A stretch of DNA of 39,858 nt from an uncultured Oscillospiraceae bacterium. Lineage in GTDB: Bacteria > Bacillota > Clostridia > Oscillospirales > Oscillospiraceae. The translations under genes were made by a program, and so were the position numbers. Below the pieces are notes generated by a model. It did not search any database and was not told the origin of the DNA. It worked only from the letters and a program-made list of their open reading frames with translations. Positions 7,862 to 17,206 of the stretch are shown here, piece after piece; position 1 is the first letter of the stretch; each line of letters opens with the position of its first letter. The stretch is taken from NCBI GenBank assembly GCA_910587785.1, contig CAJUOA010000016.1, forward strand, positions 1 through 39,858, read 5' to 3'.

Positions 7862-10800
7862 GTGGCGCAAAAGCAGTATTCCTTTGACTTTATTCTGAAC
7901 GCTGTACTGAACGGCGGATTTTCCGGCACGTTCACAAAGGCACAGCAGGAGTTTATACGGCTGGGCACGGAAATCAAAAACCTCCAGGCCATTCAGCGGG
8001 ACGTGAAAGCCTATGAGAAACAGGCGGCGGCGGTACAGAATACGTCGCAAAAGCTGGAAAACCTGAAACGGCAGTATGAGCTTGTCAACAAGCAAATCGG
8101 GGAAACCGCCGGCTCCACAACCGCACTGGAGCGGGAAAAGCTCAAACTGGAACAGCGCATTACGAACACCGAGGCGGCGCTTGAAAAGCAGCGGCAAAAG
8201 CTGGGGGAGACGAAGGACCGGCTGGACGCGGCGGGGGTAAGCACAACCGACCTTGCAAACAAGGACGCAGAGCTGACGGCCAAAATCCAGGAGCTGACCG
8301 AGGAACAGAAGAGAGCCGCAGAGGGAGCGGGAGAGTTCGGGAACGCTGGCGTACAGGCCATAGAGGCCGTAGGCGGTGCCATTGCAGCCGCCGGTATCAC
8401 CGAGGCCATGAAGTCAATTGCGGACGCCTACATGGAGTGCGTGGAAGTGGCCGGAAACTTTGGACAGGCAATGTCCGCTGTGGAGGCAATCGCCAACTCC
8501 AACACATCGGAAATGGCGGCGCTGACGGCGGAGGCAAAGGAGCTGGGAGCAACAACCAAGTTTACCGCGCAGCAGAGCGCCAACGCTATGGAGTATATGG
8601 CGATGGCAGGCTGGGACGCACGGGAAATGCTGAACGGCATGGACGGCGTTATCAACCTGGCGGCAGCAGCCGGGGAGGACCTGGCGCAAGTATCCGATAT
8701 TGTAACGGACAACCTGTCCGCCTTTGGGCTGAAAGCGTCGGATACCGCGCACTTTGCGGACGTGCTGGCGGCGGCAGCGGCCAACTCCAACACCAATATC
8801 TCCATCATGGGCGAGACGTTCAAAAGCTCTTCCTCCGTGGCAGGCGCGCTGGGATACAGCGTAGAGGACGTGGCCGTGATGGTGGGCCTGATGGCGAACA
8901 ACGCCGTGAAGGGGTCCCGCGCCGGGACGGCCCTGCGCAATATCTTCAACGGCCTGCTGGGCGGCGTGACGCTGACGGCGGAAGCGTTCGGGGAGCTGGA
9001 TTACTCCGCCGTCAACTCCGACGGGTCCATGAAGGGCCTGATGGAGACGGTGAAGGACCTGCGGGGCTATTTCGATGAAATGACCGAGGCCGAGCGGGTC
9101 AACAACGCTATGGCTATCGCGGGTATGCGGGGATATAACGGACTGCTGGCTATCCTGAACGCCACGGACGAGGACTTCCAAAGCCTGTACGCCTCTATCA
9201 ACGACTGTTCCGGCGCGGCGGAGCGGATGGCAAAGGTGAAGCTGGACAATCTTAACGGCGACATCACGCTTGCAAACTCCGCTATGGAGGCGCTGCAATC
9301 CACCATCGGAGAGCAATTCAACCCGGAACTGCGGGAGCTGACGCAGTTAAAGACGGAGCTGCTGAACGGGCTGAATGATTTTATCATTGAAAACCCGGCG
9401 CTGGCAAAAGGCGTCATGGCTGGCGCGGCGGCGTTCGGCGTCATGGGGACCGCTATTATTGGCGTGAACGCGGCTATCAAGGTATTCAAGGCCCTGGAAT
9501 TGGCGACGCTGTTTACCGGCCCGGCGGGGGTCCTGCTGGGCGTCGCCGCCGGAATCGCAGGTGTAACGGCGGCGGTGGTAGGCTTTGTGGAAGCCACGCG
9601 GGACGGCGGACCTGCCGTGCGGGAGCTGACAGAGGCAGCGCGGGAACTGAATGAAGCCATAGAGGAAGCGGGGGCAACCTGTGAGGATACAACCGCCTCC
9701 ACCCTGGCGGCGGCGGATGTGGCAAACAGCTATATCGACAAGCTGGAAGCTATGGGCGACATGGCGAACGCATCCGACAAAGAGCAGAAGCAGTATCAAA
9801 ATACGCTGGCGCTTCTGCTACAGGTCATGCCGGAGCTGTCCGACTGCATCAGCACCACAACGGACGAGTACGGACGAGCGACCTACACACTGGAAACCAC
9901 CACCGAGGCGCTGCGCGCCAACACCGAGGAATGGAAGCGGAACGCCAAGGCGCAGGCTTATCAGGAGTATCTTAATACCCTGATGGAGCAGTACAACGGC
10001 GTCATGCTGGAGGCGGCAGAAAATGAAATCGGGCTGACCCAGGCGCGGTATGAGCTGGAAGCCGCCAGCCAGAAGTACAACGCTGCCATTGAGCGTATGA
10101 ACGAGCTGTGGGCCGAGGCCAGCGAAGAGGCAGACCGGCAGTATCGGGAATATGGGGTGCTGGGAGACGCGACGGGGTATCTCTCCCAGGAATACTACGA
10201 CCTGCAAAATTCGCTGTCTGACCTAAGCAACGAGGTTTGGGAAGCACAGTCAAGCGTGGAAGCCCACGAAAAGGCCATTGCGAAGGACGCAGAGGCCGTC
10301 GCCGCCGCAGAAGCGGAAATGAACGCGGCGGAGCAGGCGGTGAATGAACTGACCGAAGCAATGGGCGACTATTCGGACGGGCAGGCAAATACGGCGGCGC
10401 AGGAATCGGCAGTCCGGGAAGCGCTGGACGGAACAATGGCATCTGTGCAGGCGTTGACAGAGGCATACGCAGACGCTTACGACGAAGCCCTGGAGAGCTT
10501 TTCCGGGCAGTTTGGATTGTTCGACGAGGCAAAAGCGGACGCCGAGGCCACCGTTGCGGCGGCGCAAGAAGCGCTGAACACACAGCTTTCTTTCTGGCAG
10601 GGGTACGCCGCCAATATCGCAGCCCTGAAAGAAATATCCGCCGAGGACCTGGGGGTAACGCAGGAGAACTACAACGCACTGATGGAGTATGTCAGGAGCG
10701 GGACACCGGAGGCGGCGGGCCTTGCCGCCGATATGGTCAAGGCCGTAAACGATGGAAACACCCAGGCGCTCACCGACCTGGCGGACACGCTGGGGGAAAT

Positions 10801-11470
10801 CAGCGCAAGCCAGGAGGAAGCCGCCGGGGATGTGGCGGAATGGACGACCGGCCTCAACGAGCAGATGGACCAGCTTATCCGGGATATGAAAGAGGAAATC
10901 GGGAAGCTGGATATGTCGGAGGAAGCAAAAGAGAGCGGGCGGGCCACGGTGCAAGCCTACATCGACCAGGCGGAAGGTATGCTTCCACAGGTACGAAGCG
11001 CCTATGCGAATGTTGCGCGGGCCGCTTCTCTTGCGCTGGGACCAGCGAAATACGCCGACAGCGCGTGGTATGCGAACGGTGGACGGGGCTATGCCAGCGG
11101 AACGGCAAACGCCGTGCCGGGCTGGTCCTGGGTAGGCGAAGAGGGGCCGGAGCTGATGCGGATGCACGGCGGGGAGCAGATTCTTCCCAGCAGCGTTTCC
11201 CGCGAGGTTGCGGAGGACTACAACGCATACACGCGGTATACCGCCGCCCAGGGCGTACAGTCCGCAAGACCGCCCCTGGAGGTCACAGGGACGAGCGGGG
11301 CGGCGGCGGGCAGGCCGAAGATAGACCTGCACCTCCACATCGAAGCTGGGGCGTCGCCGGAGACGGTGAACGCCTGGCAGGATTACGTCAGCCGGGGCGA
11401 GCTGAAAAGCGCCGTCCTGGAGGTCATGGAGGACGCCGACGCGGACATGAGAAGGAGGGCCATGGTGTGA
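7862..11470 (+). CDS. Tail tape measure protein
   Basis: The 1,202-residue protein starts at GTG 7862 behind AGGGAGG. Residues about 30-150 are a long coiled coil. A TP901-type tape measure core follows (GATTKFTAQQSANAMEYMAMAGWDA ... VAVMVGLMANNAVKGSRAGTALRNIF). A hydrophobic Gly/Ala-rich stretch lies near 515-580 and another long helical region extends to about 1,000. The C-terminus has the usual GYASGTANAVPGWSWVGEEGPELM motif. It sets tail length and is delivered through the tube. At roughly 0.15 nm per residue the tail would be about 180 nm (family rule, not measured here). Confidence 0.95.
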   Translation: MAQKQYSFDFILNAVLNGGFSGTFTKAQQEFIRLGTEIKNLQAIQRDVKAYEKQAAAVQNTSQKLENLKRQYELVNKQIGETAGSTTALEREKLKLEQRITNTEAALEKQRQKLGETKDRLDAAGVSTTDLANKDAELTAKIQELTEEQKRAAEGAGEFGNAGVQAIEAVGGAIAAAGITEAMKSIADAYMECVEVAGNFGQAMSAVEAIANSNTSEMAALTAEAKELGATTKFTAQQSANAMEYMAMAGWDAREMLNGMDGVINLAAAAGEDLAQVSDIVTDNLSAFGLKASDTAHFADVLAAAAANSNTNISIMGETFKSSSSVAGALGYSVEDVAVMVGLMANNAVKGSRAGTALRNIFNGLLGGVTLTAEAFGELDYSAVNSDGSMKGLMETVKDLRGYFDEMTEAERVNNAMAIAGMRGYNGLLAILNATDEDFQSLYASINDCSGAAERMAKVKLDNLNGDITLANSAMEALQSTIGEQFNPELRELTQLKTELLNGLNDFIIENPALAKGVMAGAAAFGVMGTAIIGVNAAIKVFKALELATLFTGPAGVLLGVAAGIAGVTAAVVGFVEATRDGGPAVRELTEAARELNEAIEEAGATCEDTTASTLAAADVANSYIDKLEAMGDMANASDKEQKQYQNTLALLLQVMPELSDCISTTTDEYGRATYTLETTTEALRANTEEWKRNAKAQAYQEYLNTLMEQYNGVMLEAAENEIGLTQARYELEAASQKYNAAIERMNELWAEASEEADRQYREYGVLGDATGYLSQEYYDLQNSLSDLSNEVWEAQSSVEAHEKAIAKDAEAVAAAEAEMNAAEQAVNELTEAMGDYSDGQANTAAQESAVREALDGTMASVQALTEAYADAYDEALESFSGQFGLFDEAKADAEATVAAAQEALNTQLSFWQGYAANIAALKEISAEDLGVTQENYNALMEYVRSGTPEAAGLAADMVKAVNDGNTQALTDLADTLGEISASQEEAAGDVAEWTTGLNEQMDQLIRDMKEEIGKLDMSEEAKESGRATVQAYIDQAEGMLPQVRSAYANVARAASLALGPAKYADSAWYANGGRGYASGTANAVPGWSWVGEEGPELMRMHGGEQILPSSVSREVAEDYNAYTRYTAAQGVQSARPPLEVTGTSGAAAGRPKIDLHLHIEAGASPETVNAWQDYVSRGELKSAVLEVMEDADADMRRRAMV

Positions 11471-11670
11471 GCGGTTCCTACACAACGGTCCAGGGCGACA
11501 CCTGGGACATGATTGCGTACCGGAAGCTGGGAAGCACAGACTACACGGACCAGCTTGTGAGCGCAAACCTGGAACACGTCGGGAAGCTCCTGTTCCCGGC
11601 GGGGGTCACGCTGCGCCTGCCGGAAATCGAGGAAAAGCCCAACGCAAACCTCCCGCCGTGGAAACGATAG
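11467..11670 (+). CDS. P2 gpX-like tail protein (LysM-like)
   Basis: A GTG start at 11467 overlaps the tape measure stop (GTGA). The 67-residue product (SYTTVQGDTWDMIAYRKLGS ... LLFPAGVTLRLPEIE) has the GDTWDMIAYRKLG and LFPAGVTLRLP halves of a LysM-like fold. That is the family of P2 gpX, a small tail protein encoded next to D. The order tape measure-X-D matches. It probably attaches near the tail tip; no enzymatic role is expected. Confidence 0.85.
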   Translation: MSGSYTTVQGDTWDMIAYRKLGSTDYTDQLVSANLEHVGKLLFPAGVTLRLPEIEEKPNANLPPWKR

Positions 11671-11682
11671 CGGGGTGACGGT

Positions 11683-12726
11683 ATGGCGGATAAGGTGCTG
11701 GCCCGGCGGACATCGGTTGATGTTACGTTCGACGGGACAGATATTACAAAGGACATCAAGCCGTATCTCCAGAGCATCACCTACACGGACGACACGGACG
11801 ACCTGGCCGACGACTTGAAAATCGAAGTACAGGACCGGGATAAGGTGTGGCTGCAAAAGTGGATGACAGAGGCGGTGGAAGCCGCCGCCGGGGGCAAGCT
11901 GTCTATCGGTGCGGTTATCAAGCCGGAACACTGGAAGAAGGACGGGAAGCTGAAAACGGGGGCGTTTGAGCTGGACAGCGTGGACGCCTCCGGCCCACCG
12001 GCAAAGGTGACAATCAGCGCCTCCAGCCTTGCGTTTTCCTCTGACCTGCGCCAGACCAAGAAATCCAAGGCGTGGAAAAATTACAACCTGTCCGGTATCG
12101 CGTCGGAAATCGCGGCCAACGGCGGCATGAGCTGTCAGTATGAAGCCAGCGCAAACCCGTCCTATGACCGGGTGGAGCAGACCAGGCAGAGCGACATTGA
12201 ATTTTTACGGAAGCTGTGCCAGGACGCCGGAATCTCCATCAAGGTCACGGACGGGAAACTTGTGCTGTATGACCAGGCGGAGTATGAAGCGAAAGCGCCG
12301 GTCCTCACCATTGAAGAAGGAGCGAAGGGCGGGTACATCAAGTACAAACTGCACTCCGGTTCGGCGGACACCAAGTATTCCAAGTGCCGCGTCCGATACA
12401 TGGACCCGAACACGGGGAAGTGCATCGAAGGGACGGCGGAGGACGGAGACATTTCCGGGGACCAATGCCTTGAAATCAAGGCGAAGGTCGGGAGCGTGGG
12501 CGAGGCGCAAGCGCTGGCAAAGAAGCATCTGCGCCTGCACAACAAGCTGGCGAAAACCGTCACCTTCACCCTGCCGGGAGACGTGGGGCTTGTGGCCGGG
12601 GTCACGGTCCAGCTCAAAGGCTTTGGCGGCTGGGACGGGAAATACATCGTCACCAGAGCGGTCCATACGGTGGGCGGCGGCGGATATACCACGCAAATCA
12701 CGATACGGAAGGTGCTGGACTACTGA
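11683..12726 (+). CDS. Baseplate hub / late-control D-like tail protein
   Basis: This 347-residue protein resembles P2 gpD and the gp27-like hub of contractile injection systems. The N-terminal domain (DGTDITKDIKPYLQSITYTDDTDDLADDL) is followed by the RQSDIEFLRKLCQDAGISIKVTDGKLVLYD segment that is a hallmark of this family. The C-terminal part has LPGDVGLVAGVTVQLKGFGGWDGKYIV. It forms the trimeric adaptor between tail tube and spike. The next gene overlaps it by one base (TGATG) and is the probable spike. Confidence 0.9.
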   Translation: MADKVLARRTSVDVTFDGTDITKDIKPYLQSITYTDDTDDLADDLKIEVQDRDKVWLQKWMTEAVEAAAGGKLSIGAVIKPEHWKKDGKLKTGAFELDSVDASGPPAKVTISASSLAFSSDLRQTKKSKAWKNYNLSGIASEIAANGGMSCQYEASANPSYDRVEQTRQSDIEFLRKLCQDAGISIKVTDGKLVLYDQAEYEAKAPVLTIEEGAKGGYIKYKLHSGSADTKYSKCRVRYMDPNTGKCIEGTAEDGDISGDQCLEIKAKVGSVGEAQALAKKHLRLHNKLAKTVTFTLPGDVGLVAGVTVQLKGFGGWDGKYIVTRAVHTVGGGGYTTQITIRKVLDY

Positions 12727-13052
12727 TGAACATTGAGGACATCGTGCGGGAGGGGAAAGTAACCGCCGTGGACAACGGAAAGCGCATTGCAAAGGTGTGG
12801 TTTGATAGCATGGGGATTGAATCGGACTGGCTTCCAGTGCTGATAACCCGTGATTTTATACCAGACTACGATGTGCCGCAGCGGACGGAGTTTGAGGCGG
12901 GCGGTTCCGGGGACCCGGCGTTTGCGAGCCACAAGCACGATTTGATTATCAAGCCCTATATGCCAAAGGTCAACGACCTGGTGCTGGTGCTGTACTTCCC
13001 TGTGTTCAACGGGGACGGGGTGATTTTGGGAGGTGTGAAGCCGTGGCGCTGA
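12726..13052 (+). CDS. Baseplate spike protein, gpV-like (short)
   Basis: The 108-residue protein starts within the stop of the hub gene. MNIEDIVREGKVTAVDNGKRIAKVWFD and KVNDLVLVLYFPVFNGDGVILGGV are the two halves of the OB-like fold of P2 gpV-type spike proteins. It lacks the long beta-helical needle of P2 gpV (about 210 residues), so the spike is short or another protein adds the tip. HKHDL may be a metal-binding spot, as tip histidines bind iron in some spikes, but this is speculative. Its place after D supports a spike role. Confidence 0.7.
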   Translation: MNIEDIVREGKVTAVDNGKRIAKVWFDSMGIESDWLPVLITRDFIPDYDVPQRTEFEAGGSGDPAFASHKHDLIIKPYMPKVNDLVLVLYFPVFNGDGVILGGVKPWR

Positions 13053-13717
13053 TTGGCTACCTGGGGAAAAGCCCGGACGATGGGATTTCGTTCATCGTAT
13101 CCCGCGAGGTATTCCGCACGCCTAAAAATCTGAAATGGAGCGGGTCGGTCCGGTATGCCACCCACGAGCGGCACAACACACACGCGCTGACAGAGTTTAC
13201 CGGGATAGACCCGGACCGCTTTTCGTTCGACATCCTCCTGACGGCGGAAATGGGCGTGGACCCGCTGAAAGAAGTCGTCAAGATTTGGAACTACGAGCGG
13301 GACGGGGAGGCGCTGGGGCTGGTCATAGGCGGGAAAGCCTACGGGAAATACCGTTGGAACATCGTGAATCACGAAACCAAGATAGAGTACACCGATGGAA
13401 ACGGGGATATGTACGCCGTGGAAGTGTCGGTGGAGCTTCTGGAATATCTGAAAGGAGAGGACCAGAATACCAGCAGCGCGGCCCCGGCTCCAGCACCAGC
13501 ACCGGAGGCGGCGGCAGATACCGGCGGCGGTGCATCCGACGGCGGGTCCGGCGGAACGACCTACACCGTCAAGAAGGGGGACAACCTCTGGACGCTTGCC
13601 AAAAAGTTCTACGGGAGCGGCGCGGACTACACCAAAATCTACGAGGCAAACCGGGACACGATAGGGAAAAATCCGAACCTTATCTATCCGGGGCAGACGT
13701 TCACGATTCCGGGATAA
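13043..13717 (+). CDS. gpU-like tail protein fused to a C-terminal LysM domain
   Basis: It starts at GTG 13043 and overlaps the spike gene by 10 bases. Residues 1-140 (IGYLGKSPDDGISFIVSREV ... WNIVNHETKIEYTDGNGDMYAVEVSVELLEYL) look like the P2 gpU phage tail family. A Pro/Ala/Gly-rich linker at about 145-170 leads to a LysM domain at about 172-223 (TYTVKKGDNLWTLAKKFYGS ... LIYPGQTFTIP). LysM binds peptidoglycan or, within tails, packs against hub proteins. The fusion is common in Firmicutes myoviruses and could contact the wall during infection. Confidence 0.8.
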   Translation: MALIGYLGKSPDDGISFIVSREVFRTPKNLKWSGSVRYATHERHNTHALTEFTGIDPDRFSFDILLTAEMGVDPLKEVVKIWNYERDGEALGLVIGGKAYGKYRWNIVNHETKIEYTDGNGDMYAVEVSVELLEYLKGEDQNTSSAAPAPAPAPEAAADTGGGASDGGSGGTTYTVKKGDNLWTLAKKFYGSGADYTKIYEANRDTIGKNPNLIYPGQTFTIPG

Positions 13718-13729
13718 GGGGGCGAGAGG

Positions 13730-14059
13730 ATGGAGTACACTGTTTCCGCGACGGACCTTGCGAACATCCAACTGAACGAAGAGGACCGGGTGAAGGAAAT
13801 CCTGCGCAACGTGGCCGTTATCCTGGCGACGCCGAAGGGCAGCGTACCTATGTACCGGAGTTTTGGGCTGGACATGAGCTTTCTTGACAAGCCGATGAAC
13901 GTTGCAAAAAACATGGCCGTTATCCCAGTAAAGGAAGCAATCGAGGAATGGGAGCCGCGCGCGGAATACAAGGATATAAACCTGTTCTTTGACCCGTCCA
14001 ATCCGGGGAAGCTGGCCTTTACTGTGCAAATCGAAATCAAGGCAGGTGATTCAGCATGA
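13730..14059 (+). CDS. Baseplate wedge protein, gpW/gp25-like
   Basis: A 109-residue protein preceded by GGGGGCGAGAGG. It shows the gp25/gpW pattern: DRVKEILRNVAVILATPKGSVPMYRSFGLD, with the family's PKGS...YR-FG-D motif, then an amphipathic helix and a C-terminal beta strand pair. gp25-type proteins join wedge and sheath and trigger contraction. The gene overlaps the baseplate J gene by ATGA, matching the W-J-I order of P2. Confidence 0.93.
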   Translation: MEYTVSATDLANIQLNEEDRVKEILRNVAVILATPKGSVPMYRSFGLDMSFLDKPMNVAKNMAVIPVKEAIEEWEPRAEYKDINLFFDPSNPGKLAFTVQIEIKAGDSA

Positions 14060-15195
14060 GCAGACCGGCGGAATACAAATTTATCCCCACGGACCCGGAG
14101 GACATTGTGATATGGCTGACGGCCATTTACGAAGAAATCATGGGCGTCACCGTGCAGCCCGCCAGCCCGGAGCGGCATTTTATCCAGTGGATGGCGGAAG
14201 CAATCGTGCTGGAGCGGGTGCTGACCAACTACACGGCCAACCAGAACATCCCAAGCCGGGCGGTGGGGGAAAACCTGGACGCGCTGGCGGAACTGTTCTA
14301 CACCCAGGAGCGACCGCAGGCCAAGGCCGCGACCTGCACCATGCGCTTTACCATTTCCGAGCCGCAGGCGTTCGCGGTGCTGATACCGAAGGGGACCCGC
14401 GTAACGGACGCAAGGCAGACCCTTGTATGGGAAACACTGGAGGACGTGTATGTGAACATCGGGGAGGAATACGAGGATACAAAGGTCCAGTGCCAGACAA
14501 AGGGAAAGCGGGGAAACGGATATGTGGAAGGGCAGATAGATTCCATCATTGACCCGTTCGCCTACTCCCTGTCATGCGAAAACTTGACCGAATCGGACGG
14601 GGGCGCGGACGCCGCCACGGACGAGGAATTTTACGAGCTGCTGCGCCTTAGTATGGACGGCTATAGCTGCGCCGGAGCGCGGGGCGGATACATCTACTTT
14701 GCCAAGCAGGTCAGCACCGAGATTGCCGACGTGATAGCGGCCTCTCCTACGCCGGGGGTGGTGAAGCTGTACGTCCTGATGGACGACGGAACACCGGCCA
14801 CAGAGGAAATGAAGGAGCGGGTATTGGCGGCGTGCAGCGCCGACGACGTGCGCCCGCTGACGGACTTTGTTTCCGTGGAGGACCCGGAGGACGTGGAGTA
14901 CAATGTGCGCCTCACCTTCTACACGCAGGAGGGCGCGGCAATCAGCGGCGAGGCGCTGGAGACGGCGGTGCGCGAGAAGGTGGAGCAGTACACGGCCTGG
15001 CAATGCGCGAAGCTGGGCAGGGACATCAACCCGTCCCGGCTTATCTCTATGCTGATGGAAACGGGCATCAAGCGTGTGGAGCTGGAGGAACCGGCCTTTA
15101 CCTCCCTGAAAGACGGGAGCGGGACGGACGCGCCGCAGCTTGCCCGGCTGGCAGGTCCTCCGGTCATCATCAACGGAGGGTACGAGGATGAATGA
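14056..15195 (+). CDS. Baseplate assembly protein J
   Basis: This 379-residue protein has the baseplate J layout: an N-terminal helical part (LTAIYEEIMGVTVQPASPERHF), then RFTISEPQAFAVLIPKGTRVTDA as the beta domain found in J proteins. A central SCENLTESDGGADAATDEEFYELLRLSM...GARGGYIYFAK segment and a C-terminal DINPSRLISMLMETGIKRVEL follow. It forms the wedge arms of the baseplate. It begins on an ATGA overlap with W and overlaps the I gene by 8 bases, suggesting coupled translation. Confidence 0.93.
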   Translation: MSRPAEYKFIPTDPEDIVIWLTAIYEEIMGVTVQPASPERHFIQWMAEAIVLERVLTNYTANQNIPSRAVGENLDALAELFYTQERPQAKAATCTMRFTISEPQAFAVLIPKGTRVTDARQTLVWETLEDVYVNIGEEYEDTKVQCQTKGKRGNGYVEGQIDSIIDPFAYSLSCENLTESDGGADAATDEEFYELLRLSMDGYSCAGARGGYIYFAKQVSTEIADVIAASPTPGVVKLYVLMDDGTPATEEMKERVLAACSADDVRPLTDFVSVEDPEDVEYNVRLTFYTQEGAAISGEALETAVREKVEQYTAWQCAKLGRDINPSRLISMLMETGIKRVELEEPAFTSLKDGSGTDAPQLARLAGPPVIINGGYEDE

Positions 15196-16264
15196 TTCCG
15201 AGCTGGGCATCACGCGCGAAAACCTTCTGCTTATCGTGCCGCCTGCGCTGACCCACGACCCGGCTATGATGGCGCGGGCGGCAGCGGACGCCGAGGCGCT
15301 GGCGGCGCGGCTGGCGGAAATCGACCGGGTGCGCATTATCTCCAACATCGACGCTCTGGATGAAACCGTGCTGGACATTCTGGCGCGGGACTTCAAGGTG
15401 GACTGGTGGGACCCGGAGTACAGTATCGAAGAGAAGCGCCGGACCCTGAAAGGGAGCTGGCGGGTACACAAGATACTGGGAACAAAGGCGGCGGTGGAGA
15501 CTGCTATCCGGGCAATCTACCCGCTGACCACCGTGGAAGAGTGGTTCGAGTACGGCGGGGAGCCGTATCACTTCCGGCTGAACATCGACATTACCAGCGA
15601 CAGCGGGGACCGGGCGAGGCAAAAGCGGGTGCTGGAGCGGCTGAATTTCTACAAATCCCTGCGGTCCCATAATGACGGCGTGCGGTATTTCCTGGTGCCG
15701 GAAAAGTCCTGGGCGCTGGCCGGGGGCCTGTTCGTCGGGAGCCGGGAAATCGACCGGGCAACCATCCGAGTACCGGAGCTGGCGAAGCCGGGCGGGAAAA
15801 TCGTCCTGCTTGCGGGCGGCGGGCTGACCGGGACCAGGAGCGTGGGCCGGGCGGAGGTCAAGGTCCCGGCGCTTATCAGGCCGGGCGGGAGGACCGCCGT
15901 TGTTGCGGTTTGCGCGTTCGCCGGGAGCAGGAGCGCAGACCGGGCGACTGTCCGGGTGCCGCCGCTGAAAAGGCCGGGGGCCGTCGCCGGACTGACCGCC
16001 GGGGGCGCTTTCGCCGGATACCGGCAGCGGGTCGATGGGGCGGTGGACGTGCCGCCCCTCACCAGGCCGCAGGGCGCGGCGAGACGGGCGGTGTCCACCG
16101 GATACATCGGGAGCATCGAGCGGGCGACGGTGAAGCTGGACACAAGGCGGGTGAAGGTCCCAACCGGCAGGGCTACGACGGCTGGAGCGGCTGGGGTTTT
16201 CCACAGCTATCAACGCATCCGGGTTTCCATTGGGAATCCGGCCATTACAATTTCAGGGAGGTAA
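15188..16264 (+). CDS. Tail protein I with a C-terminal 31-residue repeat extension
   Basis: The start is ATG 15188, with GGAGGG at 15177-15182 and an 8-base overlap with J. Residues 1-170 are a P2 gpI-like wedge protein (NIDALDETVLDILARDFKVDWWD, AVETAIRAIYPLTTVEEWFEYG). From about residue 177 there are four tandem 31-residue units and a partial fifth, each with a core like GSRxxDRATxRVPxLxRPGG. The protein ends in QRIRVSIGNPAITISG. P2 gpI is 176 residues, so the repeats are an added domain. The product is 358 residues. The repeat region may attach or extend the fibre encoded next. Confidence 0.88.
   Translation: MNDSELGITRENLLLIVPPALTHDPAMMARAAADAEALAARLAEIDRVRIISNIDALDETVLDILARDFKVDWWDPEYSIEEKRRTLKGSWRVHKILGTKAAVETAIRAIYPLTTVEEWFEYGGEPYHFRLNIDITSDSGDRARQKRVLERLNFYKSLRSHNDGVRYFLVPEKSWALAGGLFVGSREIDRATIRVPELAKPGGKIVLLAGGGLTGTRSVGRAEVKVPALIRPGGRTAVVAVCAFAGSRSADRATVRVPPLKRPGAVAGLTAGGAFAGYRQRVDGAVDVPPLTRPQGAARRAVSTGYIGSIERATVKLDTRRVKVPTGRATTAGAAGVFHSYQRIRVSIGNPAITISGR
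15716..16161 (+). repeat. Tandem 93-bp (31-residue) repeats in gene I
   Basis: Units begin at about 15716, 15809, 15902 and 15995, with a partial unit from 16088. Units 1-4 share the pattern A-G-F-x-G-(S/T)-R-x(3)-R-A-x-(V/I)-x-VP-x-L-x-(R/K)-P at the same spacing. Nucleotide identity is moderate, so the array is old rather than a recent expansion. Confidence 0.7.
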
Positions 16265-16270
16265 AAAACT

Positions 16271-17206
16271 ATGGCACACTGGAAAGACGCAGCCGTAACC
16301 AACGAGGGCGTGGAAATGCTCAACGAGTGGATGGCGGGCAGGAAAATCTGCATCGTGGCCGCGTTCGGCGGCACCGGGACGGTGGATAAGGAGCTGCTGA
16401 CGGAGCAGACCGGCCTTGTGGACGCGAGACAGGAGCTTTACCTGCTGGGCGAGGAGGACAGCACGGACGGCAAGACGGTCCAGGTGCAGGTCCAGAACGC
16501 AACCGTCATGGAGGAGTACGAGCTGAACCAGGTGGGCGTGTACGCGGCCCTGGATGTGAAGAAGGACGAGGACGCGCCGGAGGAAATCAGGGCCAAGATG
16601 AAGCTGCTGTTCATCATGCAGGACGAGAAGGGCGTCACCATCCCGGCGGCTATGGACGCAAGTTTCCTGCTGGAACTGTACTGCATGATCGGCATTACCA
16701 ACAACGGGCGCTTTGAGGTCAGCGTGTCCGCCGCCGGTATCGTGACCGCCGCCTATCTGCGGGAAGTATTGGAGCGGGCCATTGCCGCCCACAACGCGGA
16801 CCCCGGCGCACACAACAGTCTGGCAGCGCGGATGCTGGCAATCGAAACCGCCCTGAACGGGAGCGGGACCATCATCCAGGCGGGCGACCCGACCGTGGAG
16901 ACGGTGGGCCAGAAGGGCCAGCACTACATCAACTCCGAAACCGGGGCGGAATTTGAGTGCGTCGAGGTCAACGAGGACGGCTATATCTGGAATCTGGTGG
17001 AGGATGGGAAATCCGTCCGTGACCTGCTGGGGGCGCTGGGCAATACGGAAACCACCCTGGCCGATGTGGACGCACGGCTGGGCCTGCTGGAGCTGATGTA
17101 CCGCACACAGGTCAACGGCAACCCCTTCACGGTGTCCTTCTCCGATATGTCCGGTCTGGTGGTGACGGGCGTATGGAACGAGACGTTGAAGCGGGTGGAG
17201 TTCTGA
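16271..17206 (+). CDS. Tail fibre protein
   Basis: The 311-residue protein starts after AGGGAGGTAAAAAACT. Its N-terminus (MAHWKDAAVTNEGVEMLNEWMAGRKI) is the attachment type seen in gpH-like fibre proteins encoded after I, followed by beta-rich segments and a helical AAHNADPGAHNSLAARMLAIETAL stretch. The C-terminal part (GQHYINSETGAEFECVEVNEDGYIWNLV...) resembles small fibre tip modules. It probably links the baseplate to receptor-binding modules. The DGR accessory and target genes lie just downstream. The role is well supported by place and only moderately by sequence. Confidence 0.75.
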   Translation: MAHWKDAAVTNEGVEMLNEWMAGRKICIVAAFGGTGTVDKELLTEQTGLVDARQELYLLGEEDSTDGKTVQVQVQNATVMEEYELNQVGVYAALDVKKDEDAPEEIRAKMKLLFIMQDEKGVTIPAAMDASFLLELYCMIGITNNGRFEVSVSAAGIVTAAYLREVLERAIAAHNADPGAHNSLAARMLAIETALNGSGTIIQAGDPTVETVGQKGQHYINSETGAEFECVEVNEDGYIWNLVEDGKSVRDLLGALGNTETTLADVDARLGLLELMYRTQVNGNPFTVSFSDMSGLVVTGVWNETLKRVEF

